64,000 nucleotides of DNA from Lichenostomus cassidix (lineage: Eukaryota; Chordata; Aves; Passeriformes; Meliphagidae), in NCBI GenBank assembly GCA_008360975.2, contig CM039184.1, positions 39,109,797-39,173,796 of the forward strand. The letters run 5' to 3'. Below are positions 51,023 to 62,349 of this stretch, in pieces (the stretch's first letter is position 1; every line of letters starts with the position of its first letter). The translations under genes and the position numbers were made by a program. Below the pieces are notes generated by a model. The model saw nothing but the letters and a program-made list of their open reading frames with translations, had not been told where the DNA came from and did no database searches.

Positions 51023-54000
51023 AATGCAGATATGTTGTAGCCTCACAATAGATACTCTTTTATATAAAACCTCCTTTCCCTTTTAGTACTTTGCTGAATC
51101 CTCTCGAATTACAATGAACTCACTCCAATATTTGCATTAAGATTCCTAAGGCCACTTTCTTGCTTTTTCCAACTCCAGGTTACAGCTGTCTGCCAAAGGC
51201 CTAAGGCTTCCTACCTAAAAACTCTTTAAAGGTGGCTTTCAAGATAGATTTCTGCAACCAAATTGATTTCTACCTCTTTTGTTCCTTTATAGCATACAGA
51301 AAAGACAAGAAAATATCTTTCACTAAATTAAAATGTCAGAATATTTTCTTGGTTCTACTTACCCTAGCACATAACTACTGCAATGAGAAAAAAAAGTCAT
51401 TGAAATGCTAATGTCTCTGTGCTTGTGAGTTTTAACTTTCCTTTCTCTAAGTCTCTGTTCAAATCCCAGGGGTTCCTCTGTCAATGCTCCCCTTCCCATC
51501 ATAGCTTGTCCCTTTTCTCAGTCAAGATTTGATTCTGTTTGATTTTGTTTGCTCTACCAATATGCTCTCATTCTTCTGGTTTCCTCACTGGCCCCCGTGT
51601 CCATTCTCTTGTATAGATTGCTTGTCTACATGTACTTGTTCCATTGCCTTGAACTCATGCTCCTTCTTTTCTCCTTGAGAATTTAATTTCCTTCCACACC
51701 TAATCCCAGTATCCCATCTCTACTGCTCTCATGTTAAATTTTTCCACCCCCAATAGTTTCAGTCTTGTCTCCATACTTACTGTTTCCTTCCCTTCAGTCA
51801 CATCCTTGTTCCCTCACCATTCCAATAAGATACACTCAAACACCCATGAAAAAGAGAAAACAGCAGCTTTTGGGGAGCACAGGGGATGATTTCCATAGTC
51901 TCATTCAGTCCACAGACCCACTCCACTCCAAAGTGGCAAACAGAGGTCTCTTTTGGGCCCACAACAGGGAAACACTTGACTGCAGTAGTAGTAAGGATGG
52001 TAGGGACACATGCTAATTCAGGAATGTGGAAAATCAATTTCTTCAAGGCTCATAGATTATGCTACATGTAGTCAAATGACCAGACACCCCAATTCAGTTT
52101 TTTCTGATAAATTTCAAGTTTGCTCTAGAGTATAAAGGCATTTAAGAACCTCAAATGTAAAATCTCCACAATAATTTACCCTAGACAAAGCCATTTTTCT
52201 TAGATCATGTTTAGCAGAAGTAAAGTCATCCTAAACTTCCATCCTCAATATGAAAAATTTCATACCAAGCCGTGGACTTTTAGCAAGTGGTATACTACCC
52301 AAAGCACAGTTTAGCAAGCAAAATTTAGCAACTGATACGCTACCTTTAGCTGTAGTCAATGTTTAACAAACTCATTTCAAGAACAACTGAAAACGCTATT
52401 GTAGGCACTGTTACATATTTAAAGTATAATGTATTATTAAATGCAAAAGAGTATTTAAGTTAGTAATAAGAGCATATATGTGTAAAGGAAAATTATTATC
52501 AATTTGCCTTCATTTTTACCCTTAGTTTTTATACTCTGTAATTACTCAGTACATTTTCCTCATCTGAGCAATCTCAGAAGAGTGGATGATTTTGCAATCC
52601 AGACCTGCTTGCAGTAACAAAAACACAGATCTACTCTATCTTCCATTGACAAGCCAACATAGTAATTAATGCTCTTCTACCAAGTAATTTCTCTTATTCC
52701 AAGGATTAGTTTACTGAAAAGTAGTAACTGGCTACTTTGGCATTCACAGACGTGTCTCCCTGGAAGTGCTGTCCCTTGCCTGGGTTGGTGAACTTCAACG
52801 ATCTGCTCTAGCAGAACATATAACATTATATCAGGAAAAAGCAAAATGTCTCTTCCCCATCCTTTCTCAAGCTGCATTCCTAATGAACTTAAGCCAGAGC
52901 TCTCCAGTGTTTATTTACTACTTACAGCAGGGACCAACCTAAGATGGTGTTCAGGGGATTTATTGTGCCAGGCCAGTAAGATTCCACTGTTATTGCCTTT
53001 CTCTGGCAATAACTCTGAGCTCTCTTTGCATGGCATGATGTTAAGGGCACAGTTCTCATATTAAGCTGAGTAGAGAATGTCCCTATATATTAACCTTAAC
53101 TGCACAGAACATAATCGAACTCCATGGGAGATACTGCCCTCTGTGTTTCAGTGGGACTTGACTTTGAAGAAGTAATAATTCACTGGTTTATAAAGGCATA
53201 AATAAACTTATTATACAAGAACTGCAGGTGTGATACTGTGAGTTATAGACATTGGTATGTTTCACCTTGAGATTTTTGTTATATCTTGCCAAAAGCAGCT
53301 ATTGTCAAACCCCAAATGACTCTTAACAACGCTACTATCGACATGGCAGTTAGAAGTTCCTTCCCTAGTGGGAACAAAACTATCTCTTTTCTTCCAATGT
53401 TGAAAATTAAATGCACAGCATTAGCACCATCAGCAAGGTGTTTAACTTCAAAATTGCCTTCCTGGTGAGAATGAATATAGTACTTGTTTTGTTTTTCAAA
53501 ATTAACAGCAGTGTTTGTCTCACTTTTCTAATACACACACTTGTTTAATCAACCTGAGATACAGTATGTCTCTAGTGCTCAGAGAGCACTGCAGGTATAC
53601 ACCTATCTTTGTCTGTGCATGCTATCCCATACTCTAGAGCTAGGATTTATCCTGTTTCCAGTGTGATTCAAGCACACATTAATAAAATAGAAAGAATATG
53701 ACTGGAAAAAAACAGGTACGGAAGACAAAAGGCTCAATTTTTAAGTAATCTTTGTACCAACAACAATACAATGATGCAGCAGGAACATCAGAGAAAATTA
53801 ACCCAAAATTAAAGCATAAGGTGCCAGAAAAGTACCAGACCATAGAAGTTGTTCACTACAACCAAAAACTCTTGTCAGCCATTCCAGAAGTGCGCAGGAA
53901 TGTTTTCTAACTTTTCTCCAGCTGTCACCAATGTTTGTGTTCACACATATGGTCAGTGGGCAAAGGGGTGAAATCTTTCTGACTTCATTTCCTTAATCAC

Positions 54001-55089
54001 CTAGTCTTTGCTCTATAGAGGTACTCTTAGTTAAACCACTACATAACCATTTCCACAAAATGAGACATCTAAGTCAGTAAAGGAGAAACACTCCTTCCTT
54101 AAAGTCAATCTATCCCGTAGTTCACTTCAAAATGACATATTGGTGTTAAAAATTGAAAACTTAAGCAAACCCACACTTTTAACTCAGGAGGAAAAATCAA
54201 TACGGCTCTCCAGGGACAGCCCTTTGGAATTCAAACATCTTTCCTCTTTTGCACTGATTCAGCAAGCACCATCTTGGCAGACTGAAGCTTGTGGTATTTT
54301 CACAGCCTGCTTATTACTTTTTCACAGAGAATTGTTCAAACACTTTTGAATCAAATTCTGGGGTAAGATTTTTCAAACTAAAGACAGCCTACAGAGCTGC
54401 AAGAGCAATTAGCTGAACCCTTTGTAGCCAGCAGTCCTCATTTAATGCTTCCTCCAAAATGCTACAACAACCCATGTCCTTGCCACTAATTTCCTTCCTG
54501 TCACATGCCAATGTTGTAAAATGTGGAATATGTCAAGATTATTTTAAGCCAGGATATTCTTTGGTGCAAACCTAATCATCAAGAAAGGAGACCTAATCAG
54601 TGGAATAGGCAGCAGCTAGCATCCCTTAGTCAAGGACATCCAAGAACAAACAAGGTTTAACAACGAAGCAAATCAAGATGTTGATATACATCTATATACA
54701 CATTGCTCACTTGGCATGTACTCAAGGTCCATGTATCCTAAACATGAACTATCTTCATAATAATATTTAAAATCGTGCCTATAGGTCAGAATACCCCTGC
54801 CCAGGTGAAGATCCCTCCCTTCAGCATTGCATGGAAGTTAGCTGGGGTTACATAACTTGTATGGAAATTACTAACCAATTATAACAGAGAGGCTGCCCTT
54901 GGAAAGTTACCAACTCCAAACTTCTATCTAGAAATAATGGCACAGGAAGTCAGGAGGGGCATACTTGATTTGTGGAATACCAGCGAGCACCCAAGCCTGT
55001 GCAACTCTGAAATAAATAATCAATTAACTCTCTCTTTGAGTACATAATTATTGTCCTGTTGCACACCAGGTAACAAATCCGATTTTGTG

Positions 55090-55831
<742 letters not shown>

Positions 55832-55894
55832 GTAAAACTGCCATTAATTCACCCACGAACTCCGCCCTCAGCAAGCCTGGACAAACCAGCCCGT

Positions 55895-56115
55895 AAGGCA
55901 GAACTTCCGTCTAGGCTTTCACAGTCACTACACAGCGCTGGTAGCCACGCCCAGACCAGCTCCCTTCCTCCGGCACCCGGCAAGGGCGGTGGGAACGCCT
56001 GAGGCGCTCGCTCCCGCCCCGCCCCGCCCCGCCCCGCCCCGCCGGCCCGGCGGATGTGAGCTCAGGGCGCGCCGGGCGGAAGCAGCGGGGCGGGGCGGGT
56101 GCTTCCGCGGCGGCG
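55895..56115 (+). promoter_or_regulatory. CDKN2AIP: CDKN2AIP CpG-island promoter and 5' UTR
   Basis: GC-rich, CpG-dense sequence begins soon after the CR1 tail and continues through exon 2. It has an ETS-type ACTTCCG at 55903-55909, a run of CCCCG units (GC boxes) at 56013-56043, a GGCGGAAGC (ETS-like) near 56077 and GGGGCGGGGCGGG near 56088. There is no TATA box. This is a typical housekeeping promoter, but the transcription start site cannot be placed exactly. Confidence 0.8.
56013..56043. repeat. (CCCCG)n GC-box array, G-quadruplex-prone on the minus strand
   Basis: Six C-runs of three or four bases separated by single G make a near-perfect pentamer tandem repeat. The complementary strand has GGGG runs with one-base loops, the strongest class of G4 motif. 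It also reads as overlapping Sp1 sites. Confidence 0.9.
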
Positions 56116-58910
56116 ATGGCGGGCAAGGCGGCGGCGGCCGAGCCCCTGGGGCGGACGGCGGAGGAGGCGGCCTGGGCGGAGACGCTGCGCGGGGCCTGCG
56201 AGCCCGAGCACCACTGGCGGTACCGCCGGGAGTTCCTGCTGCGCAACGTGGGGGAGCTGCCGGCGGCGGGCAGCGCCCAGCTGCAGCGCCTGGTGTCCCT
56301 CTCCATGGTGTGGGCCAACCATGTCTTCCTGGGATGCAGGTGAGTTCGGCGGGACCCGCCGGAGGAAGAGGGGGCGGCGCGGCGCGGCACGGGCGCCTGA
56401 CGAAGCCCCTTCCCTCCGTTGCTCTTGTCGCCCCTGCAGGTACCCGCCGCAGGTCATGGAGAAGGCGCTGGAAATGGCCGAAGGCATCCAAGTGACGGGC
56501 GCGCCTGTCCGCACCACGAGAGACGAACTGGTTGCCAAGGTGAAGAAAAGAGGCATATCAAGTAGCAATGGTTAGCAGATCATAGCTGTGACAATACATA
56601 GGAGTCTAGAATATGCTTGTTTTGAATGTTCTCGGTTTGCCTCGGGCTTAGAAAGTAGTCGAAATAATTTACTTTTAAAACTGCCATTAATAGTTTTCTC
56701 TTTCTGTGCTATTCTTTTTCTAATGTAATGTCTCTAAAATTGACGTAATGTGTACGTAGTCTTTTGGTAATGTAGAGCTGTTTTGAATTTCTCCAACTGG
56801 TGCACTTTAAGCTGATTACTTGTGCATTGCAATGTGGGCTGCTGTACTCCAGCTTAAATGTGTTCTTGTTACTTTGCCTTTGCTGCCTGTCAGGCATTGT
56901 TGCTGTTTAAGAAACAGAGTTTCTTAAAGAAATTCTCTTACTGATGTTTTAAAGATGTTTTTATGATATTAGTAGATAAAATACACTTCTTTTATTTTTA
57001 AGTCAGATAGCCCATTTAATATATATTGGCCACTTTTGGTTTGCAGTTCAACAATAGAAATACATACTGGCCTATAGGTCCCAACCAACATCTGAAATCT
57101 TGCATGAGTATTTTCAGGATTTCGGAAAAAAAAATTGAAACAGTAGGTTAATACTTTAAATGACAGTTCAAGGTGTATTGCTAATATATATAACCTTTAA
57201 ATTCACAGAGATTATTGCTAGAAGGTTTTAGATGATTTCTCTGTAAATGGATATTTCGTAGAGCAGAAATCAAAGAGGATCACATATTTTACTTATTTTG
57301 CAGAAGGGGTAGAGGAGCCCTGCAAGAGACAAGCTGTTGAGAAAAGCAGAGACTCTAAGGATGCTGGAAAGGATGTGAAAACAGCCAAGGCAGAAGGCGT
57401 GAAGAAAACAGAGAGCACATTGCTGAAAAAGCAGGAAAAAGGTACTAGCAAGGATCCAGGAAGTTCCCAGTCAACTTGCAGTTCAGATCAAGAAATGGTT
57501 GTGGTCTCAGACATAAAAACAGAAGCAAAACCTGCTAATGCTGAGAGTACTGCTGAGCAAAAGCCACCTTCATCTGAAAAAGAGCCAGGAAGGAAGCCTT
57601 GCTCAAGCCCACCTAAGGAAAGCAAGTGTGAAAATGTGCCATCTTCTGAAGAGAAAACTACAGTAAGTGTAGCACCACTGGCTGCCGAGAGCACCCCTCA
57701 GCCAGAGGCAGTGATGGCAGCATTGCCACCAGCTGCCAAGAGCACCCCACAGGCAGCAGTGGTAGCGGCAGCAGTGCCATCAGCCTCCAAGAGCACCCCA
57801 CAGGCAGCAGCAGTGCCAGCAACCGCCAAGAGCACCCCGCAGGCAGCCGCGGTGGCAGCAGCAGTGCCACCAGCCACCAAGAGCACCCCACAGGCGGCAG
57901 TGGTAGCAGCAGCAGTGCCGCCAGCCACCAAGAGCACCCCACAGGTGGCAGTAGTAGCAGCAGCAGTGCCACCAGCCACCAAGAACACCCCACAGGTGCC
58001 AGCGGTACCACCAACCACCAAGAGCGCCCCCCAAACAAGTGCTGCATTGCTGTCTTCCAAAGCCCAAGTGAGTGCCCCAGCATCAGCGTCCAAGAGCGGT
58101 GCTCAGGTGAGTGGCTCACTGCTTCTGGCCCCCAAGAGTGGCACTCAGGTGGGTACCTCGCTGCTGCTGGCCTCCAAGGGCACTGCTAAGGTGGGCTCCC
58201 CACTCCTGGCCTCTAAGAGCAGTGCAGAGGTGGCCGCCTCGTTGCTGGCTGCTCGGAGTGGCGTGCAGCCGGGATCCTCTCTGCTTGCTTCCAAGAGCAG
58301 CGCTCAGGTGGCTGCTTCGCTGCTGGCTGCTCGGAGTGGAGCTCAGCAAGGGCCCTCCCGGGGTGGAGCTCAGGCAGGTGCTTCCCTGCTGGCCTCCAAG
58401 GGTGGCTCGCAGGCAGGCGAGAGCCCTGCGAAGGCTTTGTGCAAACCGCTAACCAGCGAAGATGCAAAGGAAAGACAGCCTTTTTTCAACAGACTCTACA
58501 AAGCTGTAGCCTGGAAACTGGTTGCTGTTGGAGGCTTCAGTCCTAACGTAAATCATGCAGAACTTCTAAATTCCTCTATTCAGTCTGTAAAAGCTACGTT
58601 GGATGTTGCTTTTGTTCCCCTGAAGGAACTTGCAGACTTGCCTCAAAATAAAAGCTCTGTAGAAAATATAGTTTGTGAACTGAGGTGCAAGTCTGTCTAC
58701 TTGGGTACTGGCTGTGGTAAAAGTATGGAAAATGCCAAAGCAGTGGCTTCAAGAGAAGCTTTGAAATTATTCCTCAAGAAGAAAGTTATTGTGAAGATAT
58801 GTAAAAGAAAATACAAAGGTAGTGAAATTGAAGATTTGGTGCTTCTGGATGAAGAGTCGAAACCTTCAAATTTGCCTCCAGCTTTAAGAAATCCTCGTGA
58901 GATCTTGTAG
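56116..58910 (+). CDS. CDKN2AIP: CDKN2AIP (CARF), three exons, 653 aa
   Basis: The exons are 56116-56339, 56440-56570 and 57304-58910. All junctions are GT-AG and the frame is continuous through split codons (R at exon 1/2, E at exon 2/3). The ATG at 56116 sits in GCGGCGATGG, a strong Kozak context. The N-terminus (about residues 15-119) is the XRN2-binding XTBD: HHWRYRREFLLRN, MVWANHVFLGCRYP and TTRDELVAKVKKRGISSSN. A long low-complexity linker with two tandem arrays follows. The conserved C-terminal half (about 511-653) contains PFFNRLYKAVAWKLVAVGGF, NKSSVENIVCELRCKSVYLG, a dsRBD-like GCGKS-ENAKAVASREALK helix, and ends PPALRNPREIL. The human protein is 580 aa, so this one is longer because of the linker. 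CARF is a nuclear protein that binds ARF, p53/HDM2 and XRN2. Its promoter is a CpG island. I see no disruption, so it should be functional. Confidence 0.97.
57682..58059 (+). repeat. CDKN2AIP: Coding tandem array in CDKN2AIP: (K/S)STPQ-AAV-AAAVPPA units
   Basis: Eight consecutive units of 13-17 residues start with [AST]K/E-STPQ and continue with Ala/Val/Pro. The fullest units are KSTPQAAVVAAAVPPAT, about 51 bp each. Most units are near-identical at DNA level (AAGAGCACCCCACAGG...), which points to recent unit duplication. The human linker at this place is Ser/Thr-rich, and I recall no STPQ-Ala/Val array in it. The long antisense ORFs here are a by-product of the repeat. Confidence 0.92.
58060..58430 (+). 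repeat. CDKN2AIP: Coding tandem array in CDKN2AIP: KSxxQVxxSLLA units
   Basis: About nine units of 9-15 residues follow the pattern [KR]-[SG]-[SGT]-[AT]-[QEK]-V-x-x-S-L-L-A-[SAP], for example KSSAQVAASLLAA. The human protein has a matching SKSxSQxxxSLLA series, so this array is ancestral, unlike the one just upstream. Confidence 0.88.
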
Positions 58911-59710
58911 GGGAGAATCACTGTTTGTACTGTGTATAGTATTTCAACACAAGGACTGAAGGTTAATTTTGTACTTTGAAAATGTAGGCTTCCAGATATT
59001 TTGTATTTCTTTCTCAGTTTTGCAAGACAATGATAGTTCCTTCACTTGGTAGCAATTGTATAAAACTTGTTAGAGATGACAAGTGCGCATTTAAAGGTAT
59101 TGCCTTAATATACAGCACACTAGTGTGCTGTTGTATTTGCAAAATAGTCTACCTAACTCTTCTATTTTTAATTAAACTATTAAGGTACAATTTGCTGTTT
59201 AAAACCTGACATTTTTGTAATTCTTACAATTTGATGGTAGTGTGCTCAATTGTCTACCATATCTTTTCTAGTCACATAGAAGTGTGTACATAGGGACCAT
59301 AATACTTGAATGATTGAAAGTTTAAAAATTTCAGTCAAAAAGTTGAATCATCTGTTTCAGGCTCGTTGCTCATAATGTTCACTGTTGTTCATACTAGGAG
59401 AGAAAGTAGTCGGTTGAGTATTTTTATGGGATGTTTTCTTAACACTTGCAATATAAGTGACATCCTGATCCCATTTAACGTTATACTATCAGGTTAGAGC
59501 CCACTTAATATCGCACTGGCAAATTAGCCATTAGCAGTCAAGTCACAGCTATTTTGGCCACCAAAACTGTAAGCAGATTTAATTTATATGGTGAAGTATC
59601 ATTTACAGTTTTGTTTGGTGTTTTTTTTTTCAAATAAACATGGATTTCTTTACTAAGAATATTTTGACTGCTACTAAAACAATAAAACCTCTGGGATAAG
59701 CTTTTATAGT
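58911..59710 (+). other. CDKN2AIP: CDKN2AIP 3' UTR with polyadenylation signals
   Basis: AT-rich sequence after the TAG at 58908-58910. Candidate poly(A) signals are ATTAAA near 59170, AATAAA at 59633-59638 and AATAAA at 59681-59686. The paired late signals suggest an end near 59660-59710. I see no repeat or RNA gene. Confidence 0.65.
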
Positions 59711-61440
59711 ACTTTGGTTTTGGCTTCTAAATATTCCAGCCATTTCAATAATATTGTAACACCTTCAGAAAAGCTTTACTTTGAGTCGCTTCAAGGTGTA
59801 ATCCCACAAGGATGAGTTTGTTTCTTTAGATGTGTAGCTGAAATACTGTAAAATTGATAGAGTGGATCTGCAGAATATAAATTTCTACTTTTGTAACACC
59901 AGGATAAGCAAAATGAAGATGCTGCTGTCTGCTGGAGACAGCGAGTGTATTGTTAAGCATTCAGTCTAATCAAGCCCTTCCTTTGTTACATTTCTACTCC
60001 CTGTACAGAATAGTTTGAGGCAAAGAAAGTGGGAGATTACCTTTTCTTTTCAGTGTTTCTGAAATACCTGCACAAATTGCATGTTTTGGTATATTGGATA
60101 ACGACATGTAATTGTAAAAACATAATGTCTTCAGTGCTATTTTGAATTAATATTGTCTTATTACAGTAGTTAGCATCATTTAGTGGCGTCCTTACGCTTG
60201 ACTGATAGATCCATTGATCAAGTGCAACAGGAATGAATAGGAATTTCTGGGATCTCAGTAGTACATACGTCCAGTTTAGGTTCTTTTGTGATTTTTGGGA
60301 CTAAACCACAGTGGTGTTCACACTGTACCCTGTGTGATTTTGAACAGCAGTGGCTGTCCAGTCCATAGCACCAGAAGCCTGCAAGGTGCTTGCACTTCCT
60401 GATGGCTGGTTGAGAACTTCCTCCACCTGACCCCTGTGCTTGTGTGCCGTCAGTCGCCCTTCACCCTAGTTAGATTTCTCAGGAGTTCCCCCTTGGCGTT
60501 TGAGGAGCACCACCCAACATTCAGAATACAATGTGCTAAACTGCGTCTTAGTGCAAGAATTGGTGTGTGCTTCTAGTGCAGGGCAAGCTTTGTGCTGTGC
60601 TTAGGAGCTGTGGTGTTCATGGTGGGAAGTGTGGGATATGTTTTTCAAGTCCTCACCCTGTTCGGGTAGGCTCATGGAAGGACTGTGTTTGTGGGGTAGA
60701 AGTTGCATCCTGTGCCCTCTGTAGTATTTTCTGTGCCCAGCTTTCTCTGCTGGCTGTTTGGGCATCTCCGGATGTCTGGTTCAGAATTGCAGCATGTGTT
60801 GCAATATGAAAACCTGTGTTTCTCATCTGTAAAGCAAAGCTCTCAGTATTCACTGACCTCAAGGGGCTGTTAGGGCAACTGTGTTAAAAGGCTGAGGTGC
60901 TAGATGCCTTTTTTAAAAGACCTGACTTAGGATTACTTTTTAAAAAATTTTGAATGTTATTCCTCTTTGATGTTTGGTTGTGAATCATTAAAGAACAAGT
61001 CTCTAGCTACTCTTAATAGAAACTGAAAGTTGAAGCGTGTTATTTTTATTTCACATTCTGCATGGAAAGGAACTCAATGAGGATTCTAACATACAAGTGT
61101 ATAAGCATTATTTGAATGATAAATTATTAATATTGCATTAGCCCTAGAGGAAGAAAGAAAGAAGTTCAAAGAACTGGCTGTGACAAGAAGTGTTTGTGAG
61201 TCCTGTCAGTTCTAAAACCTCTGTGTCTCCCCTCCAGGTACTGTCCTGGTCTCTAGCGACTGGGATGCTGGTCTTTAACTATCAGCCCCTGCTGGCGAGG
61301 GCCGGCGAGAAGACCTTGCACTTACACTGTAGGTGTGCAGAGTTGTCTCAGAGGGACAAAGCAAACCAACCAACCGAAAGAAAAACTGACCCCGTTTTTT
61401 TCTGCGGAAGTACAGGAAATCGCAGCCATCAGCAGTGACT
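59711..61440. other. Spacer between CDKN2AIP and the RMRP CpG island
   Basis: 1.7 kb without a credible gene. Sequence becomes GC-rich and CpG-dense after about 61440, and the second island runs to about 62330. Short ORFs near 60567-60809 and 61190-61438 show no family features. Confidence 0.65.
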
Positions 61441-61658
61441 CCCGTTTCCTCTGGGGGCTGCTAGCACGGCTTAAGCACGTACCGCCGGGCCCTGCGGACA
61501 GCCGGCCGCTGGCTGCAGCTGGCAGCTGGCAGCTCGCAGGCGCACCGTGCGGCTCTGTCCCGCCGCTCGCCGTTCAGCCGGGGCGCTGGGCAGGCCTCAG
61601 CGGCGGCCACAAGGCGGGGCTGGCGGGCCCGCCGGCTCGGGGCGGGGCTGATCCGCTC

Positions 61659-61860
61659 ATTTGCATAGCGTGTTCCCGGCGCCGCTCCGGCCCTCCGCCG
61701 CCGCCTTCCGCGCCTGTCCGGGGCCGCCGCGCCTCTCAGGGGGGCGGCCAGGCTGCCTGCCCGCTGTGCATCGCCTGCGGAGACCAGCAGAGCCCTAACG
61801 CAATACTCCGAAGGTACTCACCCTGCCCTTGAGGTTGTCCCATGTGCCGCGTTTTATATT
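61659..61860 (+). promoter_or_regulatory. RMRP: RMRP type-3 RNA polymerase III promoter (DSE, PSE, TATA)
   Basis: A perfect octamer ATTTGCAT at 61659-61666 lies about 220 bp upstream of the RNA start, the usual place of a snRNA-type distal element. A PSE-like CTCACCCTGCCCTTGAGG starts at 61818 and matches the U6-type CTTACCGTAACTTGAAAG pattern at key positions. A TATA-like TTTATATT follows at 61853-61860, 35 bp after the PSE start as in U6. The start of the RNA is about 33 bp past the TATA start. This is the full element set for SNAPc/Brf2-TFIIIB transcription. Confidence 0.9.
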
Positions 61861-61885
61861 GCGACAACAGCGAGCGTAGCATGCC

Positions 61886-62156
61886 GGGATGTTCTGAAGA
61901 CCTGCTCGCTAGGCCACGCACGGAGGACGCTGGTTCCTCATGGGCCCCGCGCCCGCCTAGGGGAAAGTCCCCGGACCGCCGGCAGAGAGTGCCGGGCGTT
62001 GCCGCGCCCTCGCCCGCCGCCGCCTCACGCCTCCCTCCGCCGAGACGCCCTCGGGCTGAGCGGGTGAGGGCGGGGCGGGCTCTCGTCACGGCCACAGACA
62101 CGCAGGTAGCGCGGCAAGCGCGCTAACAGAACGGGGCTCACTCTCAGGCCATCCCC
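61886..62156 (+). ncRNA. RMRP: RNase MRP RNA (RMRP)
   Basis: This is the RNA subunit of RNase MRP, a nucleolar ribonucleoprotein endonuclease that cleaves pre-rRNA in ITS1. It shares proteins with RNase P. The sequence follows the vertebrate RNA from end to end. It has CTGAAGACCTG near the 5' end, GGAGGAC-CTGGTTCCTC in the P3 region and the near-invariant CCTAGGGGAAAGTCCCCGG (CR-I) at 61956-61974. Then come GGCAGAGAGTGCC, a GCTGAGCGG loop segment, ACGCAGGTAG and GAACGGGGCTCACTCTCAG near the 3' end. The ends pair as the P1 helix: GGGATG at 61886-61891 with CATCCC at 62150-62155, plus CTGA with TCAG. The length of about 270 nt equals the human RNA (about 268). An intact promoter and terminator show a real gene rather than a retrocopy. 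Ends are set from P1 pairing and may shift by a few bases. Confidence 0.96.
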
Positions 62157-62160
62157 TTTT
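62157..62160 (+). terminator. RMRP: RNA polymerase III TTTT terminator of RMRP
   Basis: Four T residues follow directly after the P1 3' strand, giving the expected Pol III stop one or two bases beyond the mature 3' end. No earlier T4 occurs inside the RNA. Confidence 0.9.
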
Positions 62161-62349
62161 GCCGGCCGGCGGCTCCCCAGCTGCGCATCCCGCCGTGCAG
62201 CTCACGGCTGGGCAGTGCCTTCCCGGCGCAGCACAGCCCCCTGCGCGGGCACAGCAAAGCTCCTCGGCAGCGGCGTGCAGGACAAGCGGTGCCGCACTGC
62301 CCTGCTGCTCACACCCTCTGGGCTTCAGGTGCTTCCTGGCGCACAGAGC

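Larger units (their letters stand above)
46951..55089. other. Gene-poor intergenic region
   Basis: 8.1 kb. It contains a small direct repeat AATTAGCACCA (47889-47899 and 47910-47920) and a CA/TA-rich patch near 50935-51020. A pyrimidine-rich stretch at about 51440-51830 and a possible ancient repeat near 48690-48910 and 49800-49860 are also visible. The longest ORF (48325-48816, 163 codons) has no recognisable domain and overlaps the possible repeat. I see no gene. Confidence 0.65.

Noticed and set aside
50652..51086. ORF of 144 codons
   Set aside because: Its C-terminal third is encoded by a CA/TA-rich low-complexity patch; there is no homology.
56056..56115. Upstream GTG-initiated extension of CDKN2AIP exon 1
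   Set aside because: The extension has no ATG in frame and does not resemble the family. The ATG at 56116 has a strong Kozak context and gives the expected N-terminus.
55928..56491. Long minus-strand ORFs (187 and 168 codons) over the CDKN2AIP first exons
   Set aside because: They are Pro/Ala/Arg-rich shadows of a CpG island; the plus-strand exons with XTBD homology and splice sites account for the region.
57658..58119. Antisense ORFs with WWLVALLL and GTAAATTA repeats
   Set aside because: They mirror the coding tandem repeat of CDKN2AIP and have no independent support.
61736..62101. Minus-strand ORF of 121 codons with a GTGAGT donor-like site near 61820, and plus-strand ORF 61842-62126
   Set aside because: The sequence is explained as the RMRP RNA and its promoter. 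The donor-like GTGAG is the reverse of the PSE (CTCACC). The ORFs are a by-product of high GC.
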